NCBI GenBank assembly: GCA_038496675.1
Contig: CM076655.1
Coordinates: 20,326,005 to 20,390,004 of the forward strand
Length of the DNA: 64,000 nucleotides
Reading direction: 5' to 3'
Source: Rachycentron canadum
Lineage: Eukaryota; Chordata; Actinopteri; Carangiformes; Rachycentridae
Below, in pieces: positions 46,398 to 60,143 of this stretch. The translations under genes were made by a program, and so were the position numbers. Numbering within the stretch: position 1 is the first letter of the stretch; every line of letters starts with the position of its first letter. The notes under the pieces are model-generated. The model made no database searches. It saw nothing but the letters and a program-made list of their open reading frames with translations, and was not told where the DNA came from.

Positions 46398-46467
46398 AAG
46401 GGAGGGGTGAGGGGGTGGCTGGGGTGAGGAAAGGTGGTGGCAGTGGCTGTGGTGGGGGGGGGGGGTT
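46398..46467 (+). repeat. G-rich tract with quadruplex potential
   Basis: Several runs of three to five G (GGGAGGGGTGAGGGGGTGGC, then TGGGG) and a run of about 13 G near 46454-46466, on the gria2 sense strand. Confidence 0.6.
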
Positions 46468-47218
46468 GCTTTTAAGCCGGTAGATGGCAGCCTGCCTCAC
46501 AATCCACCTCCATCTGTAATTACAGTGCATTAACGCCAGCACTCTGTCTTTTGTTCAAATGTGCTTTCTGAGGCAACGGCGGTGGAGAATAAAAGGAGAA
46601 ATACTGAAGCTGACAAGGAGCTTTGAAAGATTATAACTATAGCTTCTTAAAATATGTTCTGTTGAGCTCCACGACTTCTCGCACACTCCATCACAAGGTT
46701 GCTGTTGCTTATACTGTGGAGGAGGCCTATCAGGTGTGAGCCCCCATCTTGGCTCCAGTAATGAGAGATTTGTCTTAAATATAGAGGGAAATTTGAACTT
46801 AAATGCACTTTGACCGACGCAGATGACAGAAACAGAGAGAAAGACTTGCCGTCACACATTCACTTCCCAAAATAGGGAAGGAACAGATATTTTTACCAGT
46901 TATGAACAAGGGCTTCTGCGTCTCAACTAAACTGTGTCTGATGCACTCAAACTTATAAGCACAGAAAGTTGGAGACTGTCCTCCTTTTAAAAAAAAATGC
47001 ACCGATGGGTCGTCCGTGCAGCAGGTTGTTATGACTCATCGTTGCCTTTTGTTGTTAGGCGACACCAAGTGTCCGTAGTGGTTATGACGGCAGCCAAGGA
47101 GAAAAGTGCGTTGACGCGAACGGCGCGTCACAGGAAAGTGGTGTTCGATTCCGACGTGAAAGCAGCAGTTTATGTTGTTTCTATTATGCAAGACAAAGTT
47201 AACCATGCAGCTATTATT

Positions 47219-47304
47219 GTAGCCATGGCAACAAAGGTCGTTCAGTGTTTAGGAAGAACTTATTTTAATCCAGTCATGACCATTATCACTGTAACCATGA
47301 CAAC
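47219..47304 (+). promoter_or_regulatory. Pair of RFX X-box-like sites
   Basis: GTAGCCATGGCAAC at 47219-47232 fits the X-box consensus GTNRCC-AT-RGYAAC at every position. GTAACCATGACAAC at 47291-47304 differs at one position. Both are followed by CAAGG- or AAAGG-type sequence, so they may be copies of a short degenerate repeat. Function is inferred only. Confidence 0.4.
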
Positions 47305-48121
47305 CAAGGTTCGGCATGCCTGTTGCCAAAGGGAGACTTTTTCAGGAGACACTCCCATGAGTTATATCAGAGGGTAGAAAAGAAATGACAGCTACAGTTG
47401 TTCAGATTGAAGGACTGGTTGGAGAGGCAGAGGACTTTATTTTGTATTTTACTTCATTATATCCAGGATTTCATTTGTCTAAATTGGCTTAGTTCAAATT
47501 TATTTAGTTATTGATGGGCCAATATGATACAGTAGAGACTTAAGATTATGTATCTGTGCCCCTGAGAAACACAGTATCTCACTCTGGTTGTACTTGCCCT
47601 GTGCAGTGGCACTTCATCAATGCAGTGTGTCAGAGACAGTGGGAGGAAGGATGATGCATTCCTCTATCAATAACAGCTCATCTGGACAGGCCTGCATCTG
47701 CTGCCAGGACCAAGGGAGTCATTTTGATTGTGTGTGTATGTGTGTGTGTGTGTGTAATGCATTTAAAAGGATCTTGTTCAAACTTCCTAGAATAGAGACA
47801 CCACAATGTTATATGACTAATGCTCCCTAAAACATCTCATCATTTATGATATATGTTGAACTATTGGGGCTAGAGCTTGTTAAATAATTCAGTAATGCTT
47901 TAAAGCTTACAAATAGCCTGTTAATGGAGACAGTTTTTGAGTCATCAGGTTATAATATATAATAAATTAATCACTTATTAGTCATAGACACATTAGATAC
48001 AACATATATGCCTCTTATGAGTTTTGTGGCACTTTCTTGTTTTTTCTGCGGACAGCCTGTCAGTGTAGCTATTATAGCACATACCACACTGTGATATTTC
48101 CTGTACAGCTACATTTAATAT

Positions 48122-48500
48122 TAAAGGGCCATTCTACCAATTTCCATGTCAGGAGGTGTCCTTTTTAAAATAACCTGAAATGATGTCATCATCAGAGTTA
48201 TCTCAGCTTAGGCTTGAATACACTAGTGACAGAAGGTTTAATGAAATATTTATGGCGTTGCGTTACGGGAATTGTAGGATTGTGTTATAAGAGCTTTTAA
48301 GTGAGGGCATGACGGCGTCTGCTGCTTTTTGACCATTTTGGCCATCCTTTTAAAAAACTTGTCTCTCGCAAGAGAAGAGAAAATCACCCTTCAATCGAAG
48401 AGACATTCACCCATTGATGGGAATTAACAAAGAGACTTTACTCTGCATTGAGGGCTGGGAACCTCTCTAATGCCTAAATTTGGCATTGACATCCAATTAT
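48122..48500. repeat. Possible dispersed repeat or MITE
   Basis: It starts with TTAAAGGGCCATTCTACCAA, typical of the edge of TTAA-type MITEs, and includes GCGTTACGGGAATTGTAGGA, which resembles a recurrent fish repeat. No convincing matching right end was found. Confidence 0.3.
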
Positions 48501-50420
48501 CAGTCTCCAGCATGAAGTGCAGCTCCAGTTTACACCTTAGTCACCAGTGACGCAAAATATGACACCTTTTTTTGGACTCACTTTTGTGTTGAGACACTCA
48601 CCACAGCATCATCCTCTCTACACTTTCACTTTCCCTAATTGGACGAACCACCCACTGAAAGACATTGTGGGTAAAATGGCAAAATTTTAAATGGACATAA
48701 CTAGGGCTTTAAACTTATCTAGGGGTGGACCAGCGATAAATGGCTATGTGCGTGTGTGTCTGGCTGCCAAATTAAACTTAATATTCTGCTTCAGTTTGCT
48801 CTCATGCTTTTATTTCTGACACCCACCTCTTTCGAAGCAAACCAGCCCTCCTTCTCTGAGACCCACAGAGCGTTTTGAGGTCACCGACACCCGTCCAGTG
48901 ATTTAACACTTCAAAGTTCTAGTTTGTCATGGTCAAATCACGTCATACTTTAATTTCATGCATATACATGCACACAGCATCTCAGGGCCACATGCATTCA
49001 GAGACCTTGCTGAATGATCAAAAGCCTAAACCGACAAGCGGTGGAGCATTGGTTATAGCCAATTTATTGTTCACACTTAATTAAGTGCATTCTCCTCCAT
49101 TTCAGTGGGAGCTGTGAAATATTAAGTAGGCCTGGGAGCTGGCCGGTCAGGAAATGAGGCTAAAGAACCCTCTGTGGATCTTTACATGCCCTGAATACAG
49201 CCCCCAACCAAACCCTTATCACTGTGTCCTCAAAAAACACAAGACTGAGATAGCATCAGTTACAGCATGATTCAAAGTCTCTCAGCTGGAAGTTGCCCTC
49301 TGTCTCACATCACATGACTTTGTTTGCTCAGTGTCTCCAAAGCAGGTGGCTCAAATGCATTTTTGTCATACGCTGGTAGGGAAACGAGCTTTTTTGTTCT
49401 TTTTTGTGCAGCGCAAAATCCACTATTCAGGCTGCAGTTTTAAGAGAGAATATGACCTTTAAATGATTATTTATTTAGTAGAAAGGGATGAGATGATGCT
49501 AAACTTCAGTTTCATTTAGGTGGCTTCTATTTGTTTTCCTGCTGGCTTTCAGAAAATCACCAAAAATCATCAAACTTGCACCAAAGCCCACTTACCTGCT
49601 TTCAATCTTTGGAAGTTTTGATTCAGTTGTCATCGAGTGGATTCAGTCATATGGAAGTGCAAGTGATGACAACAGAGTCAATTTCATACCAATAAAACTA
49701 ATGAAAACCAAAAAATGTAGATGAAAGCAAACTAAGAGTAAGCAGATTTTGACTCTGTCTAACAGTTATTCCCAATGTTAAAAATAAGTAATTATGCTGA
49801 ATTTCATTGGCTTTTTCTTCTCTTTTTGGTTGTTGTAAGGTTGTTGTTTTTTTTTGAAGTTTAACAGATATGTAAATACATATTAACTTACCTTTCATTT
49901 CCTCTGGTTAGAAGGAATCACCACTTTAACATTGTGGGAGTCTTACTGTTAATTTGTTTGCAACAAGGGCCAAATACTGGAAATTTTGGCCTCATCTGGT
50001 GGGTTTCATTTCATAAATGTTCAAATTACAAAACAGTAATGAATGAAAACTTGTAAAACAAAACAGGGACAAAGATTTCATCAATTATTCATTATTTTCT
50101 TTATTTGACTAACAAATTTTAGTCAGTTAGTTTGTGGCATATTAACCCAAAATATAACATGAGATACAAAAAGTTTTAACTTTTTTGTAGTGGTTATTTC
50201 GAATCTGACTCTTAAATATTTGTCTAGTCAACTTGAAGTTGAATTAACTGAACACTGAATGAAATTTTCTTTAATTCACTGCATAACTTTTTCTGCCGAA
50301 GAGAGATGCTCATTGACATGCACATAGGAGTCTGTCCTTCCTTTCATTGTGGTGATTAAGATTTGATCCGGGTGCCTTGTCTGGTCCTACAGGGTGTTCT
50401 TGTCAAACTTATTAGGATTT

Positions 50421-50422
<2 letters not shown>

Positions 50423-50454
<32 letters not shown>

Positions 50455-50480
50455 CTGCATGTGAAGAGAGAGAGAGAGAT
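50423..50480. repeat. (GT)n with adjoining (GA)n
   Basis: About 15 GT units (50423-50453) are followed shortly by GAGAGAGAGAGAGA (50466-50479). Confidence 0.95.
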
Positions 50481-50633
50481 GGAGGGACAAAGGGAAAGAT
50501 AAAGAAATAGAAAATGCTGAATGAAAATAGCTGGACAGAGTAGGGCGCCTTTACAGTGTGATGAGCAGAGGGAGAGAGCAGACAGACACGTCCTTGTGCT
50601 GTCTGTTGGTGTAATGTCACGTCTCACGGAGCA

Positions 50634-50690
50634 AAATGTAAATGTAATGTAAATGTAATGTAAATGTAATGTAAATGTAATGTAAATGTA
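50634..50690. repeat. 11-bp minisatellite
   Basis: About five near-perfect tandem copies of AAATGTAATGT. Confidence 0.92.
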
Positions 50691-53600
50691 CGAACGAGTG
50701 TGTCCTTTAAAAAAGGGCAGGGTGACTCAGGCTAAAGGTGGATACAATCAGAGGAAAAATCTTGGCCTGCCTGTTTGCCTTTTTCAGGTGGTTAGCCGCT
50801 GTGTATGCCGCTAAACTACTGTATTAAGGAGACGTATGCAGACAGTGGCAAAACAAATGAAAGCCATTTGCTTGTGTCTCATGTCTCATTCTCTGTAATG
50901 TTTACTGTTTTCCCACCGGCTCCAGTCTAAACCTTTAGTTAGAGAAAGTATCTCAGTGTCATCCAGCCAGTAAAACAACATGGAGACCTGATGAATACAT
51001 TTCCCTCCAGGTTTTACTCTTTTCATCCAGTCCTGTCGCTTCACTCAAGCTCACTGTGTCCTCTTTACTTAGAGCTTGGATCCAGTTGAAACTTTACATT
51101 ATCTTTCTTTACATTATCAGCAGTGCTGTGAAGCGCTGTCTGTTTTGCAGACAGAGTTATTGTACTCTTGTAAGAACTTGCTCCCTGATGGTGTCCCTGC
51201 TTAAACAAAAGGCCTCATCTGGACCAGAGCCAGAGCATCTTAACAGCTGTTGGCTTGTCAGTTGCATTTTTTTCTAATTGTACTGATTTTTTTTTTTTCA
51301 TTTCATGCTTCAGAGGGTGCAAACTGATATTACACTGTCCAAACCTTACCAATTCTGAAAATATTAAAGAAAAAAAACAACTTCAAATGCTTCATGCTAC
51401 ATGTGTGATTTTAATTACAATATGGGTTTTTTTTTCTATGATGACATTGTGCAATTCTGCCTTTTGGTGAGAAATACATGGTCTCAGTCTAATCCACCAA
51501 CTTCACAGAATGATGACAACGTCTTGCGTTCAGCTGTTCGTTTCTTGTGTGGGTGGAGAGCATGATAATGAAGGCAACAGTAAAATATACTAAAGTGCCT
51601 TTTTAATCGAGGAGAAGAAAAATCAATATGGATGTGCAGCGTGCCTTGTGGTTTATCAAGCTGATCATTCTGTCCCTTCAATACATGTCTTTGTATATAA
51701 TTGATGAACATGCCAAAGTGAGGCGATCACACTGGAAAGAGAAATTCATTTAAACAGTCATCTAATGTTGACTCTGCTCACTGAAAGCTCGGATGGGGTT
51801 GGGTGGGAGGATGATGTTTAGGTGCACATTGGGTTTTATGTTACTCAGTCACCAATGTACAGTGTTTTATGTGAGCTTGTGTGGGGTTTTTTAAAGTTTT
51901 TTATTTGTCATTTTTTGTGGTCTGTGTTTTCACTGGCAGAATTTCCCTCCTTGGCAACAATAAAGTCAAAGTTAAAAAAGCCTCCAATGTAGAAAACTCA
52001 TCATAAATCAGTTGAGCATTTGCAAGAGTTGACTTGGGTCCTGCTCTCCCACTGCCTGGCTCTGTGATGATGTTTTTTCTCTACTAAAGGAACTCCGGGT
52101 GTTTCACCACGTGAGGCTCTGTAAGGACACAGTGTGTGGGTGGTTTGTTTGATCTGCCCATCACATAAGTCGATAATGGAAGGAGTCAGTAGAGTTCAGA
52201 GGTTGGAGGCAAGAACATTTTTTGTTTCTTAGGGTGGCTTGGGATATTTTTAAGTTCTTCTCTTTGTTTGTTTATCTGCTTTTCTGTTCAGGGATCAAAA
52301 GGAAAGACATCATTTAAAAATGATAGTAACAATGACAAAATATTATAACAATTTTTTATCCATAAATACAGATAGTTTAGCTAGACTCACCTGTGTATTT
52401 TGAGGACTATCCAGAGTAAAGGAATATGTATGTATGTATTTGTCCTGTGGGTGAACAGACACTTCAACAGGGCATTTAGCATTTGGATCAATGTGGATTT
52501 TCATAGTAGCAGTCAGCAAAAACTGCACTAATGCAGAGAAGAGCTTAATCCCCAGTTTTGTTTTGTTTTTTACCAAGAACAGATGAATCAATGACAAAGC
52601 AATGTAATACAGTGCTTTGTGATAAGGACAAAAAGATAAATATTATTGAATAGCATATGACAAGCCCTAATGCTCAAGTGAATGTAGTGTACTCAGCAGC
52701 ATCAGCCTTACACGCTTGGATAAGATCAGGTCAAATTCCCAACAATAAAACCAATTCAAAGAGGGATTGACCACAAGGACAGCCAAGTGTGTAATAGTCG
52801 CCAGGACAAAAACATTAAATAGACAAAGACATGGACAATTAGAAGCAGATAAGAAAATAAATAAAAGAGAAACACGATGAGTCGGAGACAGAGAGCGAGA
52901 GATAGGACTTTGGCCAGCAGCTGCTTCCTGAAGAGCCAGGTCAGCAGCCGTGTCCCCCGGCAGGTTAGATCTTCATGTGAGGCAGGTTTCTGAAGGAGAG
53001 GCAAAGCAAACCGACACATACATACACGCACACTCAGAGCAGACATATTTGGCTGTGTACACACCCAGGCAATAGATGGGCAGAGAGTGTAATGATGTAG
53101 CAGGCAAGAGGCAACTCCAGGACTGTTCCCAGCTGTCTGCTCCCATTTTGATGCTGTCAAGCTGAAGTTAGAGAAGAGGCTGCTGGTCTTCAAGTGGGCA
53201 GGACTGAGGCTGCTCAGATACAGGCAGGTTTACAGATTGGAACATGTGGGTTTGTTGTGGCGACCTACAGTTTTTCTGTCAATCAATCCCCCACAAACCT
53301 TTTAAAGTGGCACAAACTGATAAAAGAAAAACAGGCCTCACATCTGTTAGCAGCTCCACATTCCCTCTTCTAGGATAAAAGAGCAAGAGAAACACTGGGA
53401 AAAGGGAACAGCTGCATAAATTATCTGACATTTTCTGATTTCACCATTTGCTCGCCAGAAGGAGGTTTCACTAACAGTGCCACAGCCTATCAAATACATC
53501 CAAATGCAGACATTTTATTGTCTCCCAGTTCAGCACTAATGAACAGAAATAAACACGAGACATTTTCTGATTTTTATCATGTTGTTTCTGCTTGTAATCA

Positions 53601-54297
53601 GGTGCATCAGCTCATACATTATGCAGGTATAATATTTTGTCTTGTTCACAAACTTGCTAAAGCATCAGCACACTGGGAGGCTGGGAGTGAAAGGAAGTTC
53701 AGTTGTTTTGTTTTCTATTTGTTGACAAACAAAAATATGGGGCAAATTAAACAGTTATAGTCAGGAGATCATGAAAGTTGTTATAATAAATTGACTTAAT
53801 GTGAACTGTCTAAATCATGTCATAGTAATTAGTTGAGAGCTGCAGAGATATTTCACAGAAAAACACAAATGCAAACTTCAGTCAGACAGCTTTATCCTCT
53901 GGGAACCATGAATCTCTGCACAAATTTTCCTAACATTATAACTAATATTTGCCTGGACCAAAGCAGTGAACCGACTGAAAAACAAAAAAGTTTTTTGGGT
54001 TCAGATAATTGCTTTCTTAAAGTTTTGCTCTTGCTAAATAGCAAATGTTAGCATTAAGAACTATTTGAGTCCAGAAGAAAGTTCAGCATCAAACTTAATT
54101 TCTTCCATCACCAAAAACTGTCTCAGATGGTGGAAAGCTATGCCAAGGTTAATTCCTGTCACATCTTTTCTTCTGCTGAACTTAGGATGCTAACCAGTCT
54201 CCTACAATGAGATGTAACAATGGGTTGCAATAACCTGCACAGACAACCTACTGGCTGTTTTTTTTTTTACAGGATGACATCCAGACTTGCAAATATT

Positions 54298-54341
54298 AGT
54301 TATTATTATTATTAATATTATTATTATTATTATTATTATTA
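54298..54341. repeat. (TTA)n microsatellite
   Basis: About 13 TTA/ATT units with two interruptions. Confidence 0.9.
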
Positions 54342-57003
54342 CCAGCTCACCCACATTAAGCTGCACTTGTTAAGTCAAGGAAAGTTTGACTCACCAGAGT
54401 TAGGAAAATATCTATTGAGAACATCATCATCCAAACCATTCAAATCCTATTCTAATTGCATTTAAAACCTTAATTCACCACTATACTCTACATGGTATTT
54501 ACTTTTCAGCCAAGCAAACGCATTAGCTACTTCTCAGCAAATATCCGTATGTCACAGTTCAGTGTTCTACCAACATAACAAGTCCTGTTTTGTGTTGTGT
54601 GTGCACAGCAAAACTGCTTTCTGGATAAGAAGGGTGTTTTTCAAAAATAGTCAGATTTGCATGAAAATCCCCCACAGAATGGGAGGCATCAAATCCCATG
54701 AAAGGACTGCAGCTGCAACCTCAATCTCACTTTTTAATGCTTCACATTATTGTAAAAAAACTGAGGCCTCTGGTAGGTCGCAACTCTGTTTGCTTTTCTT
54801 TTTAAAGTGGGGCTATTGTGTAATCTACACGTTTTTCTATAGGACTTTGCACTGGCACCAATTCAAAGTGTATAAGCTCTGACAAAGACACAATGTCAAA
54901 ACTGTTTTAAATAGTGCAGCGGAGCACTGTATAAGAAAATGAAGGTAATCTCAGGAGATGCTGACTTTCTCCCTGCAGGACTCTGTCATTCTAATGACAT
55001 CCCATCATCTGCTTTTTGACATTCATATATGTTTAATCATTTACTCTGTGAAATTTGTGAATTTAAAAATGAGTGACTGTTATTGTAAGTCTGGCCCTGT
55101 TTTAAGATGCAATAACGTCTGAGGCCAATATCTACAGCCTAAATTCCATTGGTATAAGAGTGATACTCACCAATCTAAGACATTTTCTTTTTATTTGTTT
55201 CACTATTTGACTATTTGAGGTGCAAACAGAAGGATCGCCATAGCAACAGAGAATTTTTTAAACGTTTTCATTTTCAGGCTTTTAGTCTCAAACATCTGCA
55301 GAAATGTCGACTTTTATTGATTGCAACTTAATGAATGAATGGCAAAATGTTCATTTCTGTTAAACTCTAACTAGAACTGTGCAGCAGTAGCAGAGTTATG
55401 TATATAAAATAACTGTGTTGTCGTCTGCAGATGGAATTAGTGCTGTGGAAATGTAAATTACCTTGAATTTACTCAGCCTTAATTAGTGGCTGGCTTTTAT
55501 TTTTTATGCTGGCAATTGTATTATGGTTATTGATTTGAGCATTATCTTTGCATTGCATAATGTAGAATCAAAATCTAAACCTAATACGTATCTTAGTTAA
55601 TGAAGATCTGGGTAAATCTATTTTTCTCTGGTAAACCCCCACCTCTCTTGTGAGCTCAGTTTTTGGACCTCTGTATTTCTAAAACCCCACATCCAGCCAT
55701 GATCATCCCCCTCCCGGGGTTACTCTAATGAGAGAGAAAAGGGGGTAAAAGAAGCAGAAAATAATAATGGCGCTCACTACACTGACACTGAAACCTAAAA
55801 TATTAAGACTCAGTTTTACTTGCGATACACAAGTGTGATTTGAACAGCAGCTGTCAAACACAGAGTGATCTGTATTAATGTGTCTTTATTTTTGCTCCAC
55901 CTCTTTGAGTCGATCCCTATTCATCTTCAGCAACCACTGACTGTCTGGTTGCTATGGCAGCTGCTCCCTCAGATGCTGGATGAAGCTGTGTTTTTATAGA
56001 TGTAACTAATTCTGCTCTGGCAGGTTCCAAGATCATTAGAACATAGAACAGTGGATCCAAAGTCTGCTTTGGTATTTCCACAAAAGGTCAGTGGACATAC
56101 GGTATGTTTTATTACAGGAGGCAGATGAAATTCGAACAAAGTAGCCGTGTGTGATGTATGGGCCGGCTTCACAGAATCAATATGGCTGAGAAATTCTGTA
56201 TTGTGCTTAGAGGGATGATTTGGTGTGCCTGTGCACAGCAACACAACACAATGCTTCCCTTTGTTCAGCTATGAGAATGAGGCAGTGTTTTAAACAAAGT
56301 GCTCGAAAAACATTATCAGAACGCTGCATCATTATTGTGAATAAGAAACAGAGCTTCTACAGGTGAGAAATTTGTTTAATATTTGCAAGATTAAGTTTTA
56401 CTAAATCCAAGGTTTTGGCATCTCATTGTGGATTAAAATGAGTGCATGTGTGCTGCAGTATTGCTGCTTCTTTTCTGTGTTTTAGAGTTTGTTGTAGAGG
56501 ACATCATGAAGGATTCTCCAGGCTCCAAGCTAAGACGACCTTGGTGATGTCACCTGGGTAATTTTTTCAAACTTGAAAAAGCTCCTCCAGAGCCACCTGA
56601 GCAGCACTAACCAGGACTCTTCAATTAACTTTGATAAATGCATTTGGTGAATTTTCCCTTTAGTATCTGACTTTACCGGTTTTATTGATTCAAAAAGCTC
56701 AGTACATTGTTAGTTAGTGGTAAGTGATGGAAGTACAGTAATCAGCAAAACTGTCTGGTCAATAACTGGCATAGATTAGCATTTCAGGTCGTTTCCGGTG
56801 CGCCACACAAAGTCAGCCTTTCAGATTTCAAAAGTGCACAGAAAACAACAAAAAGCAGAGCTGAAATGACTGGATGATTGGGACATTACAGGCACTGTAC
56901 AATGAACACACATTGGGCCTTCAGTATATACAGTATTCATCATGATTGTGTTCTTGTGAATCCTACATCCTCCATCCACGGCCGTTAGAAAGCCTCCAGG
57001 AAA

Positions 57004-57108
57004 CAGGTCAGTGAACAAAAGGAGAAAAGGGGAGAGAGGGAAGGAGACAGAGAGAAATAGGATGGGAGATGGTAGAAGGGAGGAGGGAGGAGGAGGAGTG
57101 GGGGGGTC
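57004..57108 (+). repeat. Purine-rich low-complexity tract
   Basis: About 100 bases almost entirely A and G (GGAGAAAAGGGGAGAGAGGG, GGAGGGAGGAGGAGGAGTGG), ending in a seven-G run. Confidence 0.8.
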
Positions 57109-58551
57109 AGAAGTTGATAAGAACTGAGCTGTACTGTTCTTCTAGAGACCAGCTGCCGGAAGAGCTGCTCTAAGGCAGACAAAAACACTTCCCAGCGCGC
57201 CTCACTGGCCCACAGTGACACCTCCCAGAAGTCTCCCTATCGGCCACTCAAGAGCGTGACTGAGGGCTGTCACCCAGGCAACAGCCTGTGGTGCTGCCAT
57301 GCACGTACAACCAATGAAAGAATTTCATTATGATGAGGTTTCTCAGAAGTAAATTTAAGAATAATTTCTGAATGTCGTCTTTGAGGTAACTTTGAGAAAT
57401 GTCTTGAAATAAGGGTAACTGTGGGGCAGAAATTGAACCCATTTGTCTGATTTCTTCTCTCGCTTAAAAAAAAAGAAGAGGAAGTGACATTTAAAGTCTC
57501 AACACTTCATGAAATGATGTGCGGAGGTGAATATTTTCTGGAGTGTAGAGAGAACATGGCTGAAATTATGTTTCCCTGGCAACCGTCTGCAGAGGGAATG
57601 AAACCAGATCATGCTTTTAGGGGCTGCAGACGAAGCTCTCCCAAGTTATAAAAACTCTGCCAACACATATCACATTTGATGTGATAAATATTTAGCTTTA
57701 TTTGTGTATTGCAGATTTCAGTGTTCATAATCATAATCCTTTAACCTAAAGAAATCCTTAGAGAATCATGTGAATATGAATTCAGCTGTGGGCTAAACAG
57801 TGATTTAGTCGAGATGATGAAGATGAAAAGAAAGAAAAGATGAAAATCTTAATAATGCTCTATGTGTCTTGTGCAGAGCTATGGTGCAATGGTAAGGATT
57901 TAAGTACCAAGGTATGGTCTGACATTACAAGAGCATTTGGGAAGACAGCAGAGAGTTTGGTTTTAAAATCAGTGGGACTGTGAGGCCTAAAAAAGGTCCA
58001 GGAAAGACAAGACAGATTAACATGATTTGTCTTTTTTTTTTTAAAAAAACAATTGTGATTGTTATTGCTATTGTCAACAGTTATTTGCAAAGGTGGACGG
58101 AGCATGTTATACTGCAAAGACACTTTAATTCTGTGGACTGTGATTTTCGTCTTGTTTCAGTCAAAAGTCAACTTCTTCTTTGCTTACACAGTCATATCAG
58201 ATTTTTCTTGTTCTTAAAAATCAGCCTTTAGTTTCTGAAAACAGACCTGGATTGGACAGTTACAGATAAACCATCTAGTCTACTCCAGTTTTGGGGATAT
58301 ATATACAGTACAAGGTGAATATCTGCCCTTGAAGCAATTATATCAGTGACAAATGTGCTCAGGTTGCACTGACTGAAGGGGTGGTGGCTTTAAGTCGCCT
58401 TGCTAACTGGTGACAGATCAGTTTTACACAGAAGCCCCAAAGTCCTGAGGCCTTTCCTCTGTGGTGAGAACAGGAGTGTGGGAGAGGGTGAGATAACAGT
58501 CAGTTCTGTTAGCTGTGACTGGACTGCTGATGATCATCACCACACTGACAT

Positions 58552-58552
<1 letters not shown>

Positions 58553-58599
<47 letters not shown>
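58553..58599. repeat. (GT)n microsatellite, about 23 units
   Basis: Uninterrupted GT run. Confidence 0.96.
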
Positions 58600-58601
<2 letters not shown>

Positions 58602-59654
58602 CCACTGGGCCACTGTTGGTTGCCTTTTAAATACCAGATATTTTGTCAACTGCTGGTTTAATGGATCTCCCCCTCTGACCAGCTTGGCCTCATGAAAACT
58701 GTCTGTTAAACCTAAATTTAATGAGATTTTTTTTCCATTAAATGCTTTTGTGGCCATTTAAAGTAGTTCCTCATTAAAAAGAATAACATATGCCAGACTT
58801 TACTCTATCATTACATCAGTGCACTGGGTCACTGGGTCTAAATGTTTCCAATGGTTTTCAGTATGATACTTTGCAATTATAGCTATGCAAATATTTTGCA
58901 ATTATGTCTCAAAATATGAATAATTATTAACCTTTATTATAATTTGATTGCAAGTTAAGACAGATTCAATAATTAAAAGAACAAAGAAATGACCAGTATC
59001 CTTCACTTGCTTAGAAAAGTGTACATTGACACAAGGCATCAGGTTTAAACTTTGATCGGTCATGTAAACAGTGGCGGAGTCGTGGAGATGCCTTCAGTGC
59101 CACAGTGGTGAAAACGAGGTCAGCTAATTGGGACAGCTAAATATATTTCGCAGGGTACACCTTCTCCTTGGAAGGTGAAACACAGTGCCAGAGACGCTGC
59201 TGCGACAGATTTAACATCCTCTTGATAATGAGCTGATTAGAAGCTTCTGATGACCACAGGGTGTCTGATGAGGGCCCATACATTTGTAATAGCCCTCAAA
59301 AAAATACGGAAACTGCAGGAACTACTTACACAGTTGTTACAAAGAAACTGGAAGGTTTTGAAGCCATTACCCAAACCCCAAGTCAAAATTAACATAACTG
59401 CAAACAAACTGTTTAGTGCCACTGCCCAGTTATTGGCATGCACTGTGCATATAAGCCTATATCTAATTTCACTGAAGTCACTATCACAGCAAACACTGCA
59501 TTTTTTAATATCTTGAACATAGTTACTTTTGTCAGTATAAAAGCATGCAAAACTCTCACTTAATTATTATAGATTTATAATTTTTTTAAATATCAAATCA
59601 AACCATCATCCAGTATCAAATGATCACACATAGTGCATATGAAACTAAATGGCA

Positions 59655-59905
59655 CTCAGTAGAGCACATTCCTCTGCCAGTGAAATATTGACGAAAATGT
59701 TGAAAAATGCCCCATCTCTAAATCCCTGGATCTGCCCCTTTTGCTGGATCTGCACCAGAATTTAATGGGTTCTTTTCTTATCCATACCCCATCTGCTCAC
59801 CAAGTTTGGTGCAAATTGGTTCAGAGTTTTTTTGTGTAATCCTGCTGACAAATAAACAAACAAACACAGAAATGGGTGAAAACATAACCTCCCTAGCATA
59901 ACATC
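59655..59905 (+). repeat. Dispersed teleost repeat
   Basis: GATCTGCACCAGAATTTAATG, GGTTCTTTTCTTATCCATAC, CCCATCTGCTCACCAAGTTT, GTGTAATCCTGCTGACAAAT, a (AAAC)n run, then GGGTGAAAACATAACCTCC. This succession is a well-known fish interspersed repeat. Boundaries are approximate. Confidence 0.65.
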
Positions 59906-60108
59906 AAACACACACGGCAAAACAAAAACTGCAGTTTTGTACCAATGTGCCAACCAGGCTAATATACAATGAGGCGATTTTTTTTTTAAGGGAACCAGTG
60001 AGACTAAAATTATTTTAAAAGATTCTGAGGGATAAATCTCTGAAATATAGTATCTGCACATTTATTGATATAATCTTATTGTGGATTTTGAATTCAGATT
60101 TTACCCTT

Positions 60109-60143
60109 TTGGTTGATTGGGATCAGATAATCCAATCAACCAA
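60109..60143. repeat. Perfect inverted repeat (12-bp stem)
   Basis: TTGGTTGATTGG at 60109-60120 and CCAATCAACCAA at 60132-60143 are exact reverse complements around an 11-base spacer. Each arm contains a CCAAT core. Confidence 0.95.

Noticed and set aside
46997..47377. 126-codon frame in gria2 intron 2
   Set aside because: No recognisable domain; it overlaps a degenerate repeat containing X-box-like sequence.
48045..48066. GCGGACAGC, an RE1 right half-site
   Set aside because: The CAGCACC half is missing at any accepted spacing.
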